This document shows, piece after piece, positions 9,144-17,329 of a DNA stretch of 64,000 nucleotides (position 1 is its first letter; each line of letters begins with the position of its first letter). The DNA is from Streptomyces toyocaensis (GTDB lineage Bacteria > Actinomycetota > Actinomycetes > Streptomycetales > Streptomycetaceae). Location of the stretch: the NCBI RefSeq assembly GCF_000725125.1, contig NZ_JFCB01000015.1, positions 62,001-126,000 of the forward strand, in the 5' to 3' direction. The position numbers and the translations under genes were made by a program. The notes under the pieces were generated by a model, which worked only from the letters and a program-made list of their open reading frames with translations, did no database searches and was not told the origin of the DNA.

Positions 9144-10273
9144 ACGGACCGATGAACGCGCGCGTGCCGGGCCCGGACGGGGCGACCGAGCCGAAGGGGG
9201 CACCGGAGATGACCGCACCACGCCCGTGGGCCCGGCCGAAGGGCTGGGGCGGAGTCGGCGCGATGGCGACGGCCTGCGCCCTGGCCCTGGTCTTCGCTCT
9301 GCTCCTGACCTGCGCCGGATCCCTGAACAGCGACTCGGCGGCAACCGGCACCCCGGTGTCCCACACCGAACAGGCACAAGCACAAGCACAGACACAGACC
9401 CGGGCCGAAGAGGACTGCACGGCCCCGGAGAAGCAGACCCTGTCCCCCTCCCGCGCCGACGGCCCCACGATCGAGGCGATCAAGAACCGTCAGGGCGAGA
9501 AGCGCAAGCTGATCGTCGGAGTGGACCAGAACAGCTACCGCTGGGGCTACCGCGACCCCAACAGCGGTGAGGGCGGCGCCCTCGAGGGCTTCGACATCGA
9601 CCTGGTGCACCGCATCGCCGAGGACATACTCGGCGACCGGGACGCGGTCCAGTTCAAGGCGATCCCCACCGACCAGCGCATCCCGGCGATCAAGTCCGGC
9701 CGGGTCGACATGGTCGTGCGCACGATGACGATCAACTGCGACCGGCTGCGGGACGTGGCGTTCTCCGCACCGTACTTCAGGACGGGCCAGCAGGTCCTGG
9801 CCCCCAAGTCCTCGCCGGTCGAGGGGTACGACGAGACCCTCGCGGACCAGGAGGTGTGCACGGCGGCGGGCTCCACGGCGCACTCGACGCTGGAGGCGGA
9901 CCGGAAGGCGGGCCGGCTCCCGGAGTCCACCGACCTCCGCACGACCGTCCCCAACCAGCTCGACTGCCTGGTGCGGCTGCAACTCGGCGAGGTCGACGCG
10001 GTGGTGACCGACGGCGCGCTCGCGGCCAGCCAGGCCGCGCAGGATCCGGCGGTCGAACTCAAGGGGGAGGCCTTCACCGCCGAGTACTACGGCGTGGCGA
10101 TGAAGAAGGACGCGGACGACCTGGTCCGCCGGGTCAACCAGATCCTGGTGGACTTCCGCGAGGACACCTCGGACGGCTGGGAGTCCTCGTACGCGGACTG
10201 GCTGTCGGCCACCCTCGGCGAGGACCCCTCCGCGTCGAAACCCCCGGCCCCCGAGTACCGGCGAACGAACTGA
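9140..10273 (+). CDS. glnH: GlnH-like glutamate/amino-acid binding protein
   Basis: This 377-residue protein starts at ATG 9140, overlapping the GlnX stop as ATGA. After about 40 residues comes one hydrophobic stretch (MATACALALVFALLLTC), then a family 3 solute-binding domain. Recognisable features are KLIVGVDQNSYRWGYRDP, LEGFDIDLVHRIAEDILG, VRTMTINCDRLRDVAFSAPYF and VVTDGALAASQA. The cysteine after LLLT could be lipidated, but Thr at -1 is atypical for a lipobox, so it may instead be held by an uncleaved anchor. Next to GlnX and PknG it probably senses Asp/Glu or a related ligand rather than feeding a transporter; no ABC permease is nearby. Confidence 0.85.
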   Translation: MNGPMNARVPGPDGATEPKGAPEMTAPRPWARPKGWGGVGAMATACALALVFALLLTCAGSLNSDSAATGTPVSHTEQAQAQAQTQTRAEEDCTAPEKQTLSPSRADGPTIEAIKNRQGEKRKLIVGVDQNSYRWGYRDPNSGEGGALEGFDIDLVHRIAEDILGDRDAVQFKAIPTDQRIPAIKSGRVDMVVRTMTINCDRLRDVAFSAPYFRTGQQVLAPKSSPVEGYDETLADQEVCTAAGSTAHSTLEADRKAGRLPESTDLRTTVPNQLDCLVRLQLGEVDAVVTDGALAASQAAQDPAVELKGEAFTAEYYGVAMKKDADDLVRRVNQILVDFREDTSDGWESSYADWLSATLGEDPSASKPPAPEYRRTN

Positions 10274-10333
10274 CCACCCGCGAACGAACCGACCACCCAC
10301 AACCGTCAACATCCCCGCAGCGAGAGGTGATCG

Positions 10334-11671
10334 ATGGCCGACACGGATCCCGCCGGGCCGGTACTGGACCGGGACGAGGTGGACCGTGCGCTGGCGCGGC
10401 TCGGCGCGGAGCACGAGGCGATCGAGACCTCGCTCCTCGCGCTGCAGGACCACGCGGGCCGAAGACTCCTGGAGGGGGCGCAGCTCACAGGACTCACCGC
10501 CGAGCGCTGGAAGGCCACGGAGGCGTCGATCACGCTGCTGTGGACCTGCTTCGACGCGTACACGGACGCCCTGCGCACCGCTCGCGACATCCGGTCCCGC
10601 CGCCGCTGGTCCAGCCGGGAGGACCTGGCGGAGCTGACGGAGCTGCTGCGCGGCGAGCCGGTGACGCTGGCCGGCGGCGCGACGGCGGCGGTCGGGGCGA
10701 CGGCGCCGCACGGCGGCCACCCGAACAGGCTCAGCGAGCGGTATTCGCTCGCCGCGCTCGTCGACCAGATGAACGAGCTGTACGCGACCTCGCTGGACAT
10801 GGTCGTGGCGGCGGACGCGGTGTGGTCGGCGCTGCCCGCGCGGATCGATTTACTGGCCGCCGAGCTCCAGCGCACGAGCCGGCTCGCGCACTCGGTGGGC
10901 GTACGCCCGGGCGAGCACCCGGCGGGCGACGACCTGGAGCGGATCACCCGCACGCTGACGAAGCTGCGCGAGCAGGTGGTGTCCGACCCGCTGGCCTTCT
11001 GGAAGCCGGCGGAGGGCAGTTCTGCGCCGGGCGGCGGCAGACCGGACACCACGGTCTACGACCGCGAGGCACGCGCGCTGGAGGACGTGCGCCGGGAGAT
11101 CGACGCGGTGCTGACGGTGCGCCAGGACGCCGAGAAGAGGATCGTGAGGCTGCGCGACGTGCTGTCCCGGGCCGACCGCACGCTCGCCGAGGCCCGCACC
11201 GCGCGCGGCGAGGTGCTGGCCAAGATCGCGGCGACGGAGGTGCCGGTGGTCAGCGGGCCGCCGACGGCGCTGCAGGAGCAGTTGTCGACGGCGGCCGAGT
11301 ACCGCAGGCACGCGCAGTGGCACCGGCTGTCCCCGCTGCTCGAGTCCCTTGAGCAGAAGGCGGAGGACGAACTGCTGCGCGCCCGGGAGTCGTTGACCGC
11401 GGTGACGGCGCCGCTGGCGGTGCGAGCCGAGCTGCGCGGCCGGCTGGACGCGTACAAGGCGAAGGTGGCCCGGCACGGTCTGGCGGAGGATCCCCTCCTG
11501 GTGGAGCGGTACGAGAAGGCGCGCCGCATGCTGTGGAGCGCGCCCTGCGATCTGCGCGCCGCCGAGCGGGCGGTGCTGCGCTACCAGCAGGCGGCCTCGG
11601 AGCAGCTCGGCACAGCGCCGCGGGTGCCGGGCCAGAGCGGGCCCGACGACCGGAGGGGGCCGGGCGCGTGA
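10334..11671 (+). CDS. Unknown helical protein of the PknG operon
   Basis: This is a 445-residue, charged and mostly helical protein with no signal peptide or membrane span, so probably cytoplasmic. The ATG at 10334 has GAGAGGTG upstream. Heptad-like stretches occur around residues 240-300 (EARALEDVRREIDAVLTVRQ and on) and 340-400, suggesting coiled coils. A disordered Gly/Pro/Arg-rich tail ends the protein. I do not recognise a catalytic motif. It lies between the GlnH-like gene (60-base gap) and the PknG-like kinase (31-base gap) on the same strand, so it is a candidate adaptor or substrate linking the membrane sensor to the kinase. Confidence 0.85.
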   Translation: MADTDPAGPVLDRDEVDRALARLGAEHEAIETSLLALQDHAGRRLLEGAQLTGLTAERWKATEASITLLWTCFDAYTDALRTARDIRSRRRWSSREDLAELTELLRGEPVTLAGGATAAVGATAPHGGHPNRLSERYSLAALVDQMNELYATSLDMVVAADAVWSALPARIDLLAAELQRTSRLAHSVGVRPGEHPAGDDLERITRTLTKLREQVVSDPLAFWKPAEGSSAPGGGRPDTTVYDREARALEDVRREIDAVLTVRQDAEKRIVRLRDVLSRADRTLAEARTARGEVLAKIAATEVPVVSGPPTALQEQLSTAAEYRRHAQWHRLSPLLESLEQKAEDELLRARESLTAVTAPLAVRAELRGRLDAYKAKVARHGLAEDPLLVERYEKARRMLWSAPCDLRAAERAVLRYQQAASEQLGTAPRVPGQSGPDDRRGPGA

Positions 11672-11702
11672 GCGACAAGGGGGAGCGACAAGGGGAGGCG
11701 TC

Positions 11703-14267
11703 ATGAGCGAGCCGGAGAGCCGGAGGCCCGAGGCCGGCCGGGCACCACGCGCCTGTCAGCGCCCCGAATGCGGCGGCGCGTACGAGGACGTCGGCGGCGG
11801 TGAACTGTACTGCGACACCTGCGGTCTCGCCCCGGTCGTGTCGCCGACGGGCCTGGTCGCCTCGCCCCCCACCGGCGTCACGGCCGGGGGCCGCGACGCG
11901 CACGGTTCGCACAGCGGGAGCTCCCGCGGCTCCCACGGCTCCCGTGCCGGCGGCCGCAGTTCCCGTACGTCGTCCCAGTCGTCGAAGTCCCGCCGCTCGG
12001 TCTCCGGACGGCTCTCCCGCTCCTTCTCGGGCCGGACGTCGGGCCGCTCGGTGTCCGTGCGCAGCTCCGGCACGGGCAGCGGCTCCTCCGGCCGGGGCCG
12101 CCTCGGTGCCGGGCTGGTGCAGGTCCCGCCGATCCCGCGCCCCGATCCGCGCGCGATGGTGCTGGACAACCCCGAGGTGCCCGAGCGGAAGCGGTTCTGC
12201 TCGCGTGCGGACTGCGGGGCGCCGGTGGGCCGCGCCCGCAGCGGCCGGCCGGGGCGCACGGAGGGTTTCTGCACCAAGTGCGGCCATCCGTACTCCTTCG
12301 TGCCGAAGCTCCGGTCCGGGGACGTGGTGCACGGCCAGTACGAGGTGGTCGGCTGCCTGGCGCACGGCGGTCTGGGCTGGATCTACCTCGCCGTGGACCG
12401 GGCGGTCTCGGACCGCTGGGTGGTGCTCAAGGGCCTGCTGGACACGGGCGACCAGGACGCGATGGCGGCGGCGATCTCCGAGCGGCGCTTCCTCGCGGAG
12501 ATCGAGCACGCCAACATCGTGGGGATCCACAACTTCGTGGAACACCTGGACCAGCGGACCGGCTCGCTCGACGGCTACATCGTCATGGAGTACGTCGGCG
12601 GCAAGTCCCTCAAGGAGATCGCCAACGCCCGCCGCACCCCGGAGGGCAGGCGGGACCCGCTGCCGGTGGAGCAGGCCTGTGCCTACGGCATCGAGGCCCT
12701 GGAGGCGCTCGGCCACCTGCACGACCGGAACCTGCTGTACTGCGACTTCAAGGTCGACAACGCCATCCAGACCGAGGACCAGCTGAAGCTGATCGACATG
12801 GGCGCGGTGCGCCGGATGGACGACGAGGAGTCGGCCATCTACGGCACGGTCGGCTACCAGGCGCCGGAGGTCGCCGAGGCGGGCCCCTCGGTGGCGTCCG
12901 ACCTGTACACGGTGGCCCGGACGCTCGCCGTCCTGACGTTCGACTTCCAGGGGTACACGAACGTCTTCGTGGACTCGCTGCCCGATCCGGACACCATCGA
13001 GGTCTTCCGGCAGTACGAGTCGTTCTACCGGCTGCTGGTCCGCGCCACCGACCCGGACCCGGCCCGCAGGTTCGCCTCGGCGCAGGAGATGACCGAGCAG
13101 CTGACGGGCGTCCTGCGGGAGGTCGTCTCGCTCCAGACGGGACGGGCCCGTCCCGCGCTGTCCACGCTGTTCGGCCCGGAACTGCGGGTGACGGACACGG
13201 AGTTGTTCCCCGCACTGGACGGGGACGTGTCACGCCTGGGCACCAGGACACCTGGGCCCCGGAAGCGCCGGCCCGCCCTCCCCGCCGGCGCCTCCGCCGC
13301 CACCACCGCCCCGCCCGTCGCCCTCGTCAAGCCGGTCGACTGCGCCACCGCGGCGCTGGCGCTCCCCGTGCCGCACGTCGACCCCTCCGACCCCAACGCC
13401 GGTTTCCTCGCGGGCCTGCTGACGTCCGCGCCCGGTGAGCTGATCAACGCGCTGGCCGCGGCGCCCGCCCCCTCGGCCGAGACCCGGCTGCGCGAGATCC
13501 GAGCCCGGCTGGAGACCGGTGAGTGGTCCACCGCGCTGCGGGCGCTGCGCACGGTGGAGGAGCGGGACCCCGACGACTGGCGGGTGGTCTGGTACCGGGG
13601 GGTGGCCGCCCAGGTCACCGGCGACCACGAGGGCGCGGCGCTCGCCTTCGACGCGGTCTACGACGCCTTCCCGGGCGAGATCGCGCCGAAGCTGGCGCTG
13701 GGCCTGTGCGCGGAGGTGCTGGGCCAGTTGGACAACGCCGCCGAGTACTACCGCCTGGTGTGGTCGACCGACCCGAGCTACGTGAGCGCCGCGTTCGGTC
13801 TGGCCCGCGTCCAGTTGGCGGCCGGCGACCGCGGTGGCGCCGTACGGACGCTGGAGTCGGTTCCGGAGTCCTCCATCCACTACACGGCCGCACGGGTGGC
13901 GGCCGTCCGGGCGCGGCTGCGGGGACGCGCGGCCACACCCGGTGACGTACCGTTCCTGGACGACCTGACCGCCGCCGCCGGGCAGGTCGAGGCCCTGGAG
14001 GCGTACGGTCTGGATCCGGCGCGGCGCGAGCTGTTGTCGGCCGAGGTCCTCGGCTGCGGGCTGGACTGGGTACTCTCCGGGGGCCGGGGTTCCGCCCCTC
14101 CCGCCGCCGGGGGCCGGACGCTGCTCGGCAGCGGCCTGGACGAGCGGGGCCTGCGCTTCGGCCTGGAGCGTTCGTACCGCACGCTGGCCCGGCTGGCGCG
14201 GAGCGGCGAGGAGAGGATCGACCTGGTGGAACGTGCCAATCGTTACCGCCCCCGGACGTGGGTGTAG
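11703..14267 (+). CDS. pknG: PknG-like serine/threonine protein kinase
   Basis: The start is ATG 11703 after GGGGAGGC. The 854 residues contain a first zinc ribbon (CQRPECGG...YCDTCG, about 19-40), a Ser/Arg-rich linker, a rubredoxin-like site (FCSRADCGAP...FCTKCGHPYSF, about 165-195) and a kinase domain. The kinase has VVLKG (ATP lysine near 242), YCDFKVDN (catalytic Asp near 345), LIDMGAVRR (DMG in place of DFG) and YGTVGYQAPE. The C-terminal region, about 600-745, has TPR-like repeats. This order, rubredoxin then kinase then TPR, is diagnostic of PknG, which in mycobacteria controls glutamate metabolism through FHA protein GarA. Here an FHA protein closes the same operon. Confidence 0.93.
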   Translation: MSEPESRRPEAGRAPRACQRPECGGAYEDVGGGELYCDTCGLAPVVSPTGLVASPPTGVTAGGRDAHGSHSGSSRGSHGSRAGGRSSRTSSQSSKSRRSVSGRLSRSFSGRTSGRSVSVRSSGTGSGSSGRGRLGAGLVQVPPIPRPDPRAMVLDNPEVPERKRFCSRADCGAPVGRARSGRPGRTEGFCTKCGHPYSFVPKLRSGDVVHGQYEVVGCLAHGGLGWIYLAVDRAVSDRWVVLKGLLDTGDQDAMAAAISERRFLAEIEHANIVGIHNFVEHLDQRTGSLDGYIVMEYVGGKSLKEIANARRTPEGRRDPLPVEQACAYGIEALEALGHLHDRNLLYCDFKVDNAIQTEDQLKLIDMGAVRRMDDEESAIYGTVGYQAPEVAEAGPSVASDLYTVARTLAVLTFDFQGYTNVFVDSLPDPDTIEVFRQYESFYRLLVRATDPDPARRFASAQEMTEQLTGVLREVVSLQTGRARPALSTLFGPELRVTDTELFPALDGDVSRLGTRTPGPRKRRPALPAGASAATTAPPVALVKPVDCATAALALPVPHVDPSDPNAGFLAGLLTSAPGELINALAAAPAPSAETRLREIRARLETGEWSTALRALRTVEERDPDDWRVVWYRGVAAQVTGDHEGAALAFDAVYDAFPGEIAPKLALGLCAEVLGQLDNAAEYYRLVWSTDPSYVSAAFGLARVQLAAGDRGGAVRTLESVPESSIHYTAARVAAVRARLRGRAATPGDVPFLDDLTAAAGQVEALEAYGLDPARRELLSAEVLGCGLDWVLSGGRGSAPPAAGGRTLLGSGLDERGLRFGLERSYRTLARLARSGEERIDLVERANRYRPRTWV

Positions 14268-14270
14268 TTG

Positions 14271-15788
14271 ATGTCGCAGATGCCTCAGCAGGCCGCTCTG
14301 TCGAAGTGCCCGAGCTGTGAGGAGCCCCTCGAGTCGGGTGATCGTTTCTGCGGTGCGTGCGGATACGACCTGTCCGTGGTTCCCGCACGGCCGACGGACG
14401 AGCCGACCATCGCGCTGAACGGCTCGGTGCCGCTCCAGGCCCCCGCCGGCCGCGCCCAGTCCGGGCCCCCGTCTGCCCCGTCCGCCGCACCGGCCTGGCC
14501 CGCGCCCGGCCCGGACGGTTCCGGCGAGGGCTCCCCGCTGTCCGGCGAGGCCGGCCCGCCGCCCACCCTCGCCGCCGGGGCGCCGGCGGCAGGCACCCCC
14601 GTACCGCCGCCGTCCCCGTCCCCGGGCGCGCCCGTACCACCGCCGTCCCCGTCCCCGGGCGCGCCCGTACCGCCGCCCCCGCCCGCGGCGCCCCCCGCCC
14701 CGTCGTCCGGGGTGCGTTTCGACCGCCGTGCCCAGCCGGACGCGTCCCCCTCCTCGGTCCCGGAGGGGCACCCCGGCGGCGGCCGACGGCCCGCGCAGCC
14801 CGACGAGTACCCGCTCCAGGCGCCGGATCCGCGGGTGACCGCCGGGCCGGCTCAGCAGATCGCCGGTGCCGCGGTGGTGTGCGTGGCCTGTCGTGCGGGC
14901 AGGGTGGACGAGGACGGCTACTGCGAGAACTGCGGCCACGCCCAGCCGCGCGAACGGGACCACATGGAACAGGAATGCGGGCCCGTGGCCGCGGTCAGCG
15001 ACCGCGGACTGCGCCACCACCGCAACGAGGACGCCTTCGGCGTCGGCACCACCACGCTGCCCGACGGCTCGCCCGTCTCCGTGGCGATCGTCTGTGACGG
15101 CGTCTCCTCGGCGACCCGCCCCGACGAGGCGTCCCTGGCCGCGTCCCGCGCGGCGAGCGAGTCGCTGCTGGCGGCCCTGCCGCGCGGCACGCACCCGCAG
15201 CAGGCGATGCACGACGCGATCATCGCCGCCTCCGACGCGGTCAACGCGCTGGCCGACGAGCCGGACGTGGCCGCCCGCGAGCACGCCCCGCACCAGAACG
15301 CCCCGGCGTGCACGATCGTCGGCACGGTGGTGACGGGTGATCTGCTGGTCGTCGGCTGGGTCGGCGACAGCCGCGCCTACTGGGTCCCGGTGGACCGCTC
15401 CGCCCCGGCGGCCCGGCTCACCGAGGACGACTCGTGGGCCGCGCAGATGGTCGCCGCGGGCCTGATGGGCGAGGCCGAGGCGTACGCCGACCACCGGGCC
15501 CACGCCATCACCGGCTGGCTCGGCGCCGACGCCTACGAACTGGAGCCGCACACCGCGTCCTTCAAGCCGGACCGGCCCGGGCTGATCGTGGTCTGCACGG
15601 ACGGCCTGTGGAACTACGCGGAATCGGCCGACGAGATGGCCGGGGTCGTCCCGGCCGACGCGGCCGTCCGGCCGCTGCACAGCGCCCGGGTGCTGGTCGG
15701 TCACGCGCTCGACGGCGGGGGCCACGACAACGTAACAGTGGCCCTCGTGCCGTTCCCCGCCGTCCCGCAGGGGGCAGGATCGGCCTGA
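14271..15788 (+). CDS. PP2C-type serine/threonine phosphatase with zinc ribbons
   Basis: The start is ATG 14271, three bases after the kinase stop. The 505-residue protein has a zinc ribbon at about 13-33 (CPSCEEPLESGDRFCGACG), then a proline-rich linker containing a tandem PPSPSPGAPVP repeat. A second ribbon at about 203-222 (CVACRAG...YCENCG) precedes a PP2C phosphatase domain from about 235 on. Phosphatase motifs are DRGLRHHRNEDAF, VAIVCDGVSS, VVGWVGDSRAYW, VVCTDGLWNY and GGHDNVTVAL, with all metal-binding aspartates present. It is the natural opponent of the PknG-like kinase encoded just upstream and may dephosphorylate the kinase, the FHA protein or other partners in the cytoplasm. Confidence 0.95.
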   Translation: MSQMPQQAALSKCPSCEEPLESGDRFCGACGYDLSVVPARPTDEPTIALNGSVPLQAPAGRAQSGPPSAPSAAPAWPAPGPDGSGEGSPLSGEAGPPPTLAAGAPAAGTPVPPPSPSPGAPVPPPSPSPGAPVPPPPPAAPPAPSSGVRFDRRAQPDASPSSVPEGHPGGGRRPAQPDEYPLQAPDPRVTAGPAQQIAGAAVVCVACRAGRVDEDGYCENCGHAQPRERDHMEQECGPVAAVSDRGLRHHRNEDAFGVGTTTLPDGSPVSVAIVCDGVSSATRPDEASLAASRAASESLLAALPRGTHPQQAMHDAIIAASDAVNALADEPDVAAREHAPHQNAPACTIVGTVVTGDLLVVGWVGDSRAYWVPVDRSAPAARLTEDDSWAAQMVAAGLMGEAEAYADHRAHAITGWLGADAYELEPHTASFKPDRPGLIVVCTDGLWNYAESADEMAGVVPADAAVRPLHSARVLVGHALDGGGHDNVTVALVPFPAVPQGAGSA

Positions 15789-15826
15789 GGCCGCGTACGG
15801 GACGCGTCATACGGGGAGGCCTCAAC

Positions 15827-15846
15827 GGACCGGAGGGGACCGGTCC
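15827..15846. repeat. Inverted repeat between PP2C and VWA genes
   Basis: GGACCGG and CCGGTCC form a 7-bp stem around AGGGGA in the 112-bp gap. It could be a partial terminator, an mRNA stability element or an operator inside the operon. Confidence 0.4.
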
Positions 15847-15900
15847 GGCATCCGTCGTCGCCCCGCGCCGCCGGGGCATCCGAGGGGGGAGCGAACAGGC

Positions 15901-17247
15901 ATGGCCATCTTCTCGAAACCGAACGTGCCGCGGTTCTCGGTGGACGTGTACCAGAACGAGTACCTGCCGGAGGGCGGCCGCGAGGTCAACGCCATCGTGA
16001 CGGTGACGGCGACCGGTGGCGGCACCATCGGCAGCGCGGTGACCGCGCCCCACCTCTACGCGCCGGGTGAGGGACCGTCGGCGGCCGTGGTCCTCATGGT
16101 CGACTGCTCCGGCTCGATGGACCATCCGCCGGCCAAGATGCGCAACGCCCGCGACGCGACGGCCGCCGCGGTCGACGCCCTGCGCGACGGCACGCACTTC
16201 GCCGTGGTCGGCGGCACCCACGTGGCCAAGGAGGTCTACCCCGGTGCCGGCGGGCTCGCGGTCGCCGACGCCACCACCCGCGAGCAGGCCAAGCAGGCGC
16301 TGCGGAGGCTGAGTGCGGGCGGCGGCACGGCGATCGGCACCTGGCTGCGGCTGGCCGACCGGCTGCTGGCGTCGGCGGACGTGGCCATCCGGCACGGGAT
16401 CCTGCTCACCGACGGCCGCAACGAGCACGAGTCGCCGGAGGACCTGAAGGCGGCGCTGGACTCCTGCGCCGGCCGGTTCACCTGTGACGCGCGCGGTGTG
16501 GGCACCGACTGGGAAGTGAAGGAAGTCACAGGCATCGCCTCCGCGCTCCTCGGCACCGCCGACATCGTCGCCGACCCGTCCGGACTCGCCGCCGACTTCA
16601 CGCGGATGATGGAGACGGCGATGGGCAAGGAGGTCGCGGACGTCTGGCTGCGGCTGTGGACCCCGGTCGGCACGGCGGTGAGGTTCGTCAAACAGGTCGC
16701 TCCGACGGTCGAGGAGCTCACCGGCCGCCGCACCGGGGCGGGCCCGCGGGCGGGCGACTACCCGCTCGGCTCCTGGGGGGACGAGTCCCGTGACTACCAC
16801 ATCTGTGTCGAGGTCCCGCCCGCGGGCATCGGCCGGGAGATGCTGGCGGCCCGGCTGTCGCTGGTCGTTCCGGAGCCCGGGGGGAACGTGCGCAACCTCG
16901 GGGCGCAGGGTCTGGTGCGGGCCGTGTGGACCGACGACATGGCCGCGTCGACGTCGATCAACCCCCAGGTCGCCCACTACACCGGGCAGGCCGAACTCGC
17001 CCAGGTCATCCAGCAGGGGCTCGATCTGCGCAAAGTGGGCGATTTCGACGGAGCAACGGCCAAACTGGGCCGTGCCGTTCAGCTCGCGAGTGCGTCCGGC
17101 AACGCGGATACTGCGAAACTGCTTGCGAAGGTGGTGGACGTCGTTGACGCCGCGACCGGTACTGTGCGACTGAAGGCGAAGGTGGAGGAGGCCGACGAGA
17201 TGACACTCGAGACCCGGTCGACCAAGACCGTTCGTGTAAAGAAGTGA
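15901..17247 (+). CDS. VWA domain protein of the PknG operon
   Basis: This 448-residue cytoplasmic protein starts at ATG 15901 with GGGGGGAGCG upstream. It holds a von Willebrand A domain: LMVDCSGSMDHPPAKMRNAR gives the MIDAS DxSxS near residue 66, and TAIGTWLRLADRLL and ILLTDGRNEHE supply the other metal-site regions. The C-terminal 110 residues look like a helical, TPR-like segment (FDGATAKLGRAVQLASASGN). Such proteins usually act as protein-protein interaction platforms together with FHA and zinc-ribbon proteins. It follows the phosphatase after 112 bases and precedes the FHA gene after 82, in the same direction, which fits a signalling complex. Confidence 0.9.
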   Translation: MAIFSKPNVPRFSVDVYQNEYLPEGGREVNAIVTVTATGGGTIGSAVTAPHLYAPGEGPSAAVVLMVDCSGSMDHPPAKMRNARDATAAAVDALRDGTHFAVVGGTHVAKEVYPGAGGLAVADATTREQAKQALRRLSAGGGTAIGTWLRLADRLLASADVAIRHGILLTDGRNEHESPEDLKAALDSCAGRFTCDARGVGTDWEVKEVTGIASALLGTADIVADPSGLAADFTRMMETAMGKEVADVWLRLWTPVGTAVRFVKQVAPTVEELTGRRTGAGPRAGDYPLGSWGDESRDYHICVEVPPAGIGREMLAARLSLVVPEPGGNVRNLGAQGLVRAVWTDDMAASTSINPQVAHYTGQAELAQVIQQGLDLRKVGDFDGATAKLGRAVQLASASGNADTAKLLAKVVDVVDAATGTVRLKAKVEEADEMTLETRSTKTVRVKK

Positions 17248-17286
17248 TCTGTAGTAATCGAGCCCGACCCCCAGGGGTTGGAGAAA

Positions 17287-17306
17287 TCCGGTCGGAACCG
17301 ACCGGA
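17287..17306. repeat. Near-perfect 20-bp palindrome before the FHA gene
   Basis: Nine-base arms TCCGGTCGG and CCGACCGGA flank AA. It lies 23 bases before the FHA-protein start codon, in the 82-bp gap. As RNA it would form a tight hairpin just ahead of the ribosome binding site (AAGGAGAGGGGG); as DNA it could be an operator. Confidence 0.5.
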
Positions 17307-17329
17307 CAAGGAGAGGGGGAAGCGCCGAC

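Noticed and set aside
13230..15725. 831-codon minus-strand frame
   Set aside because: Antisense to the kinase and phosphatase genes, low-complexity translation, no start signal.
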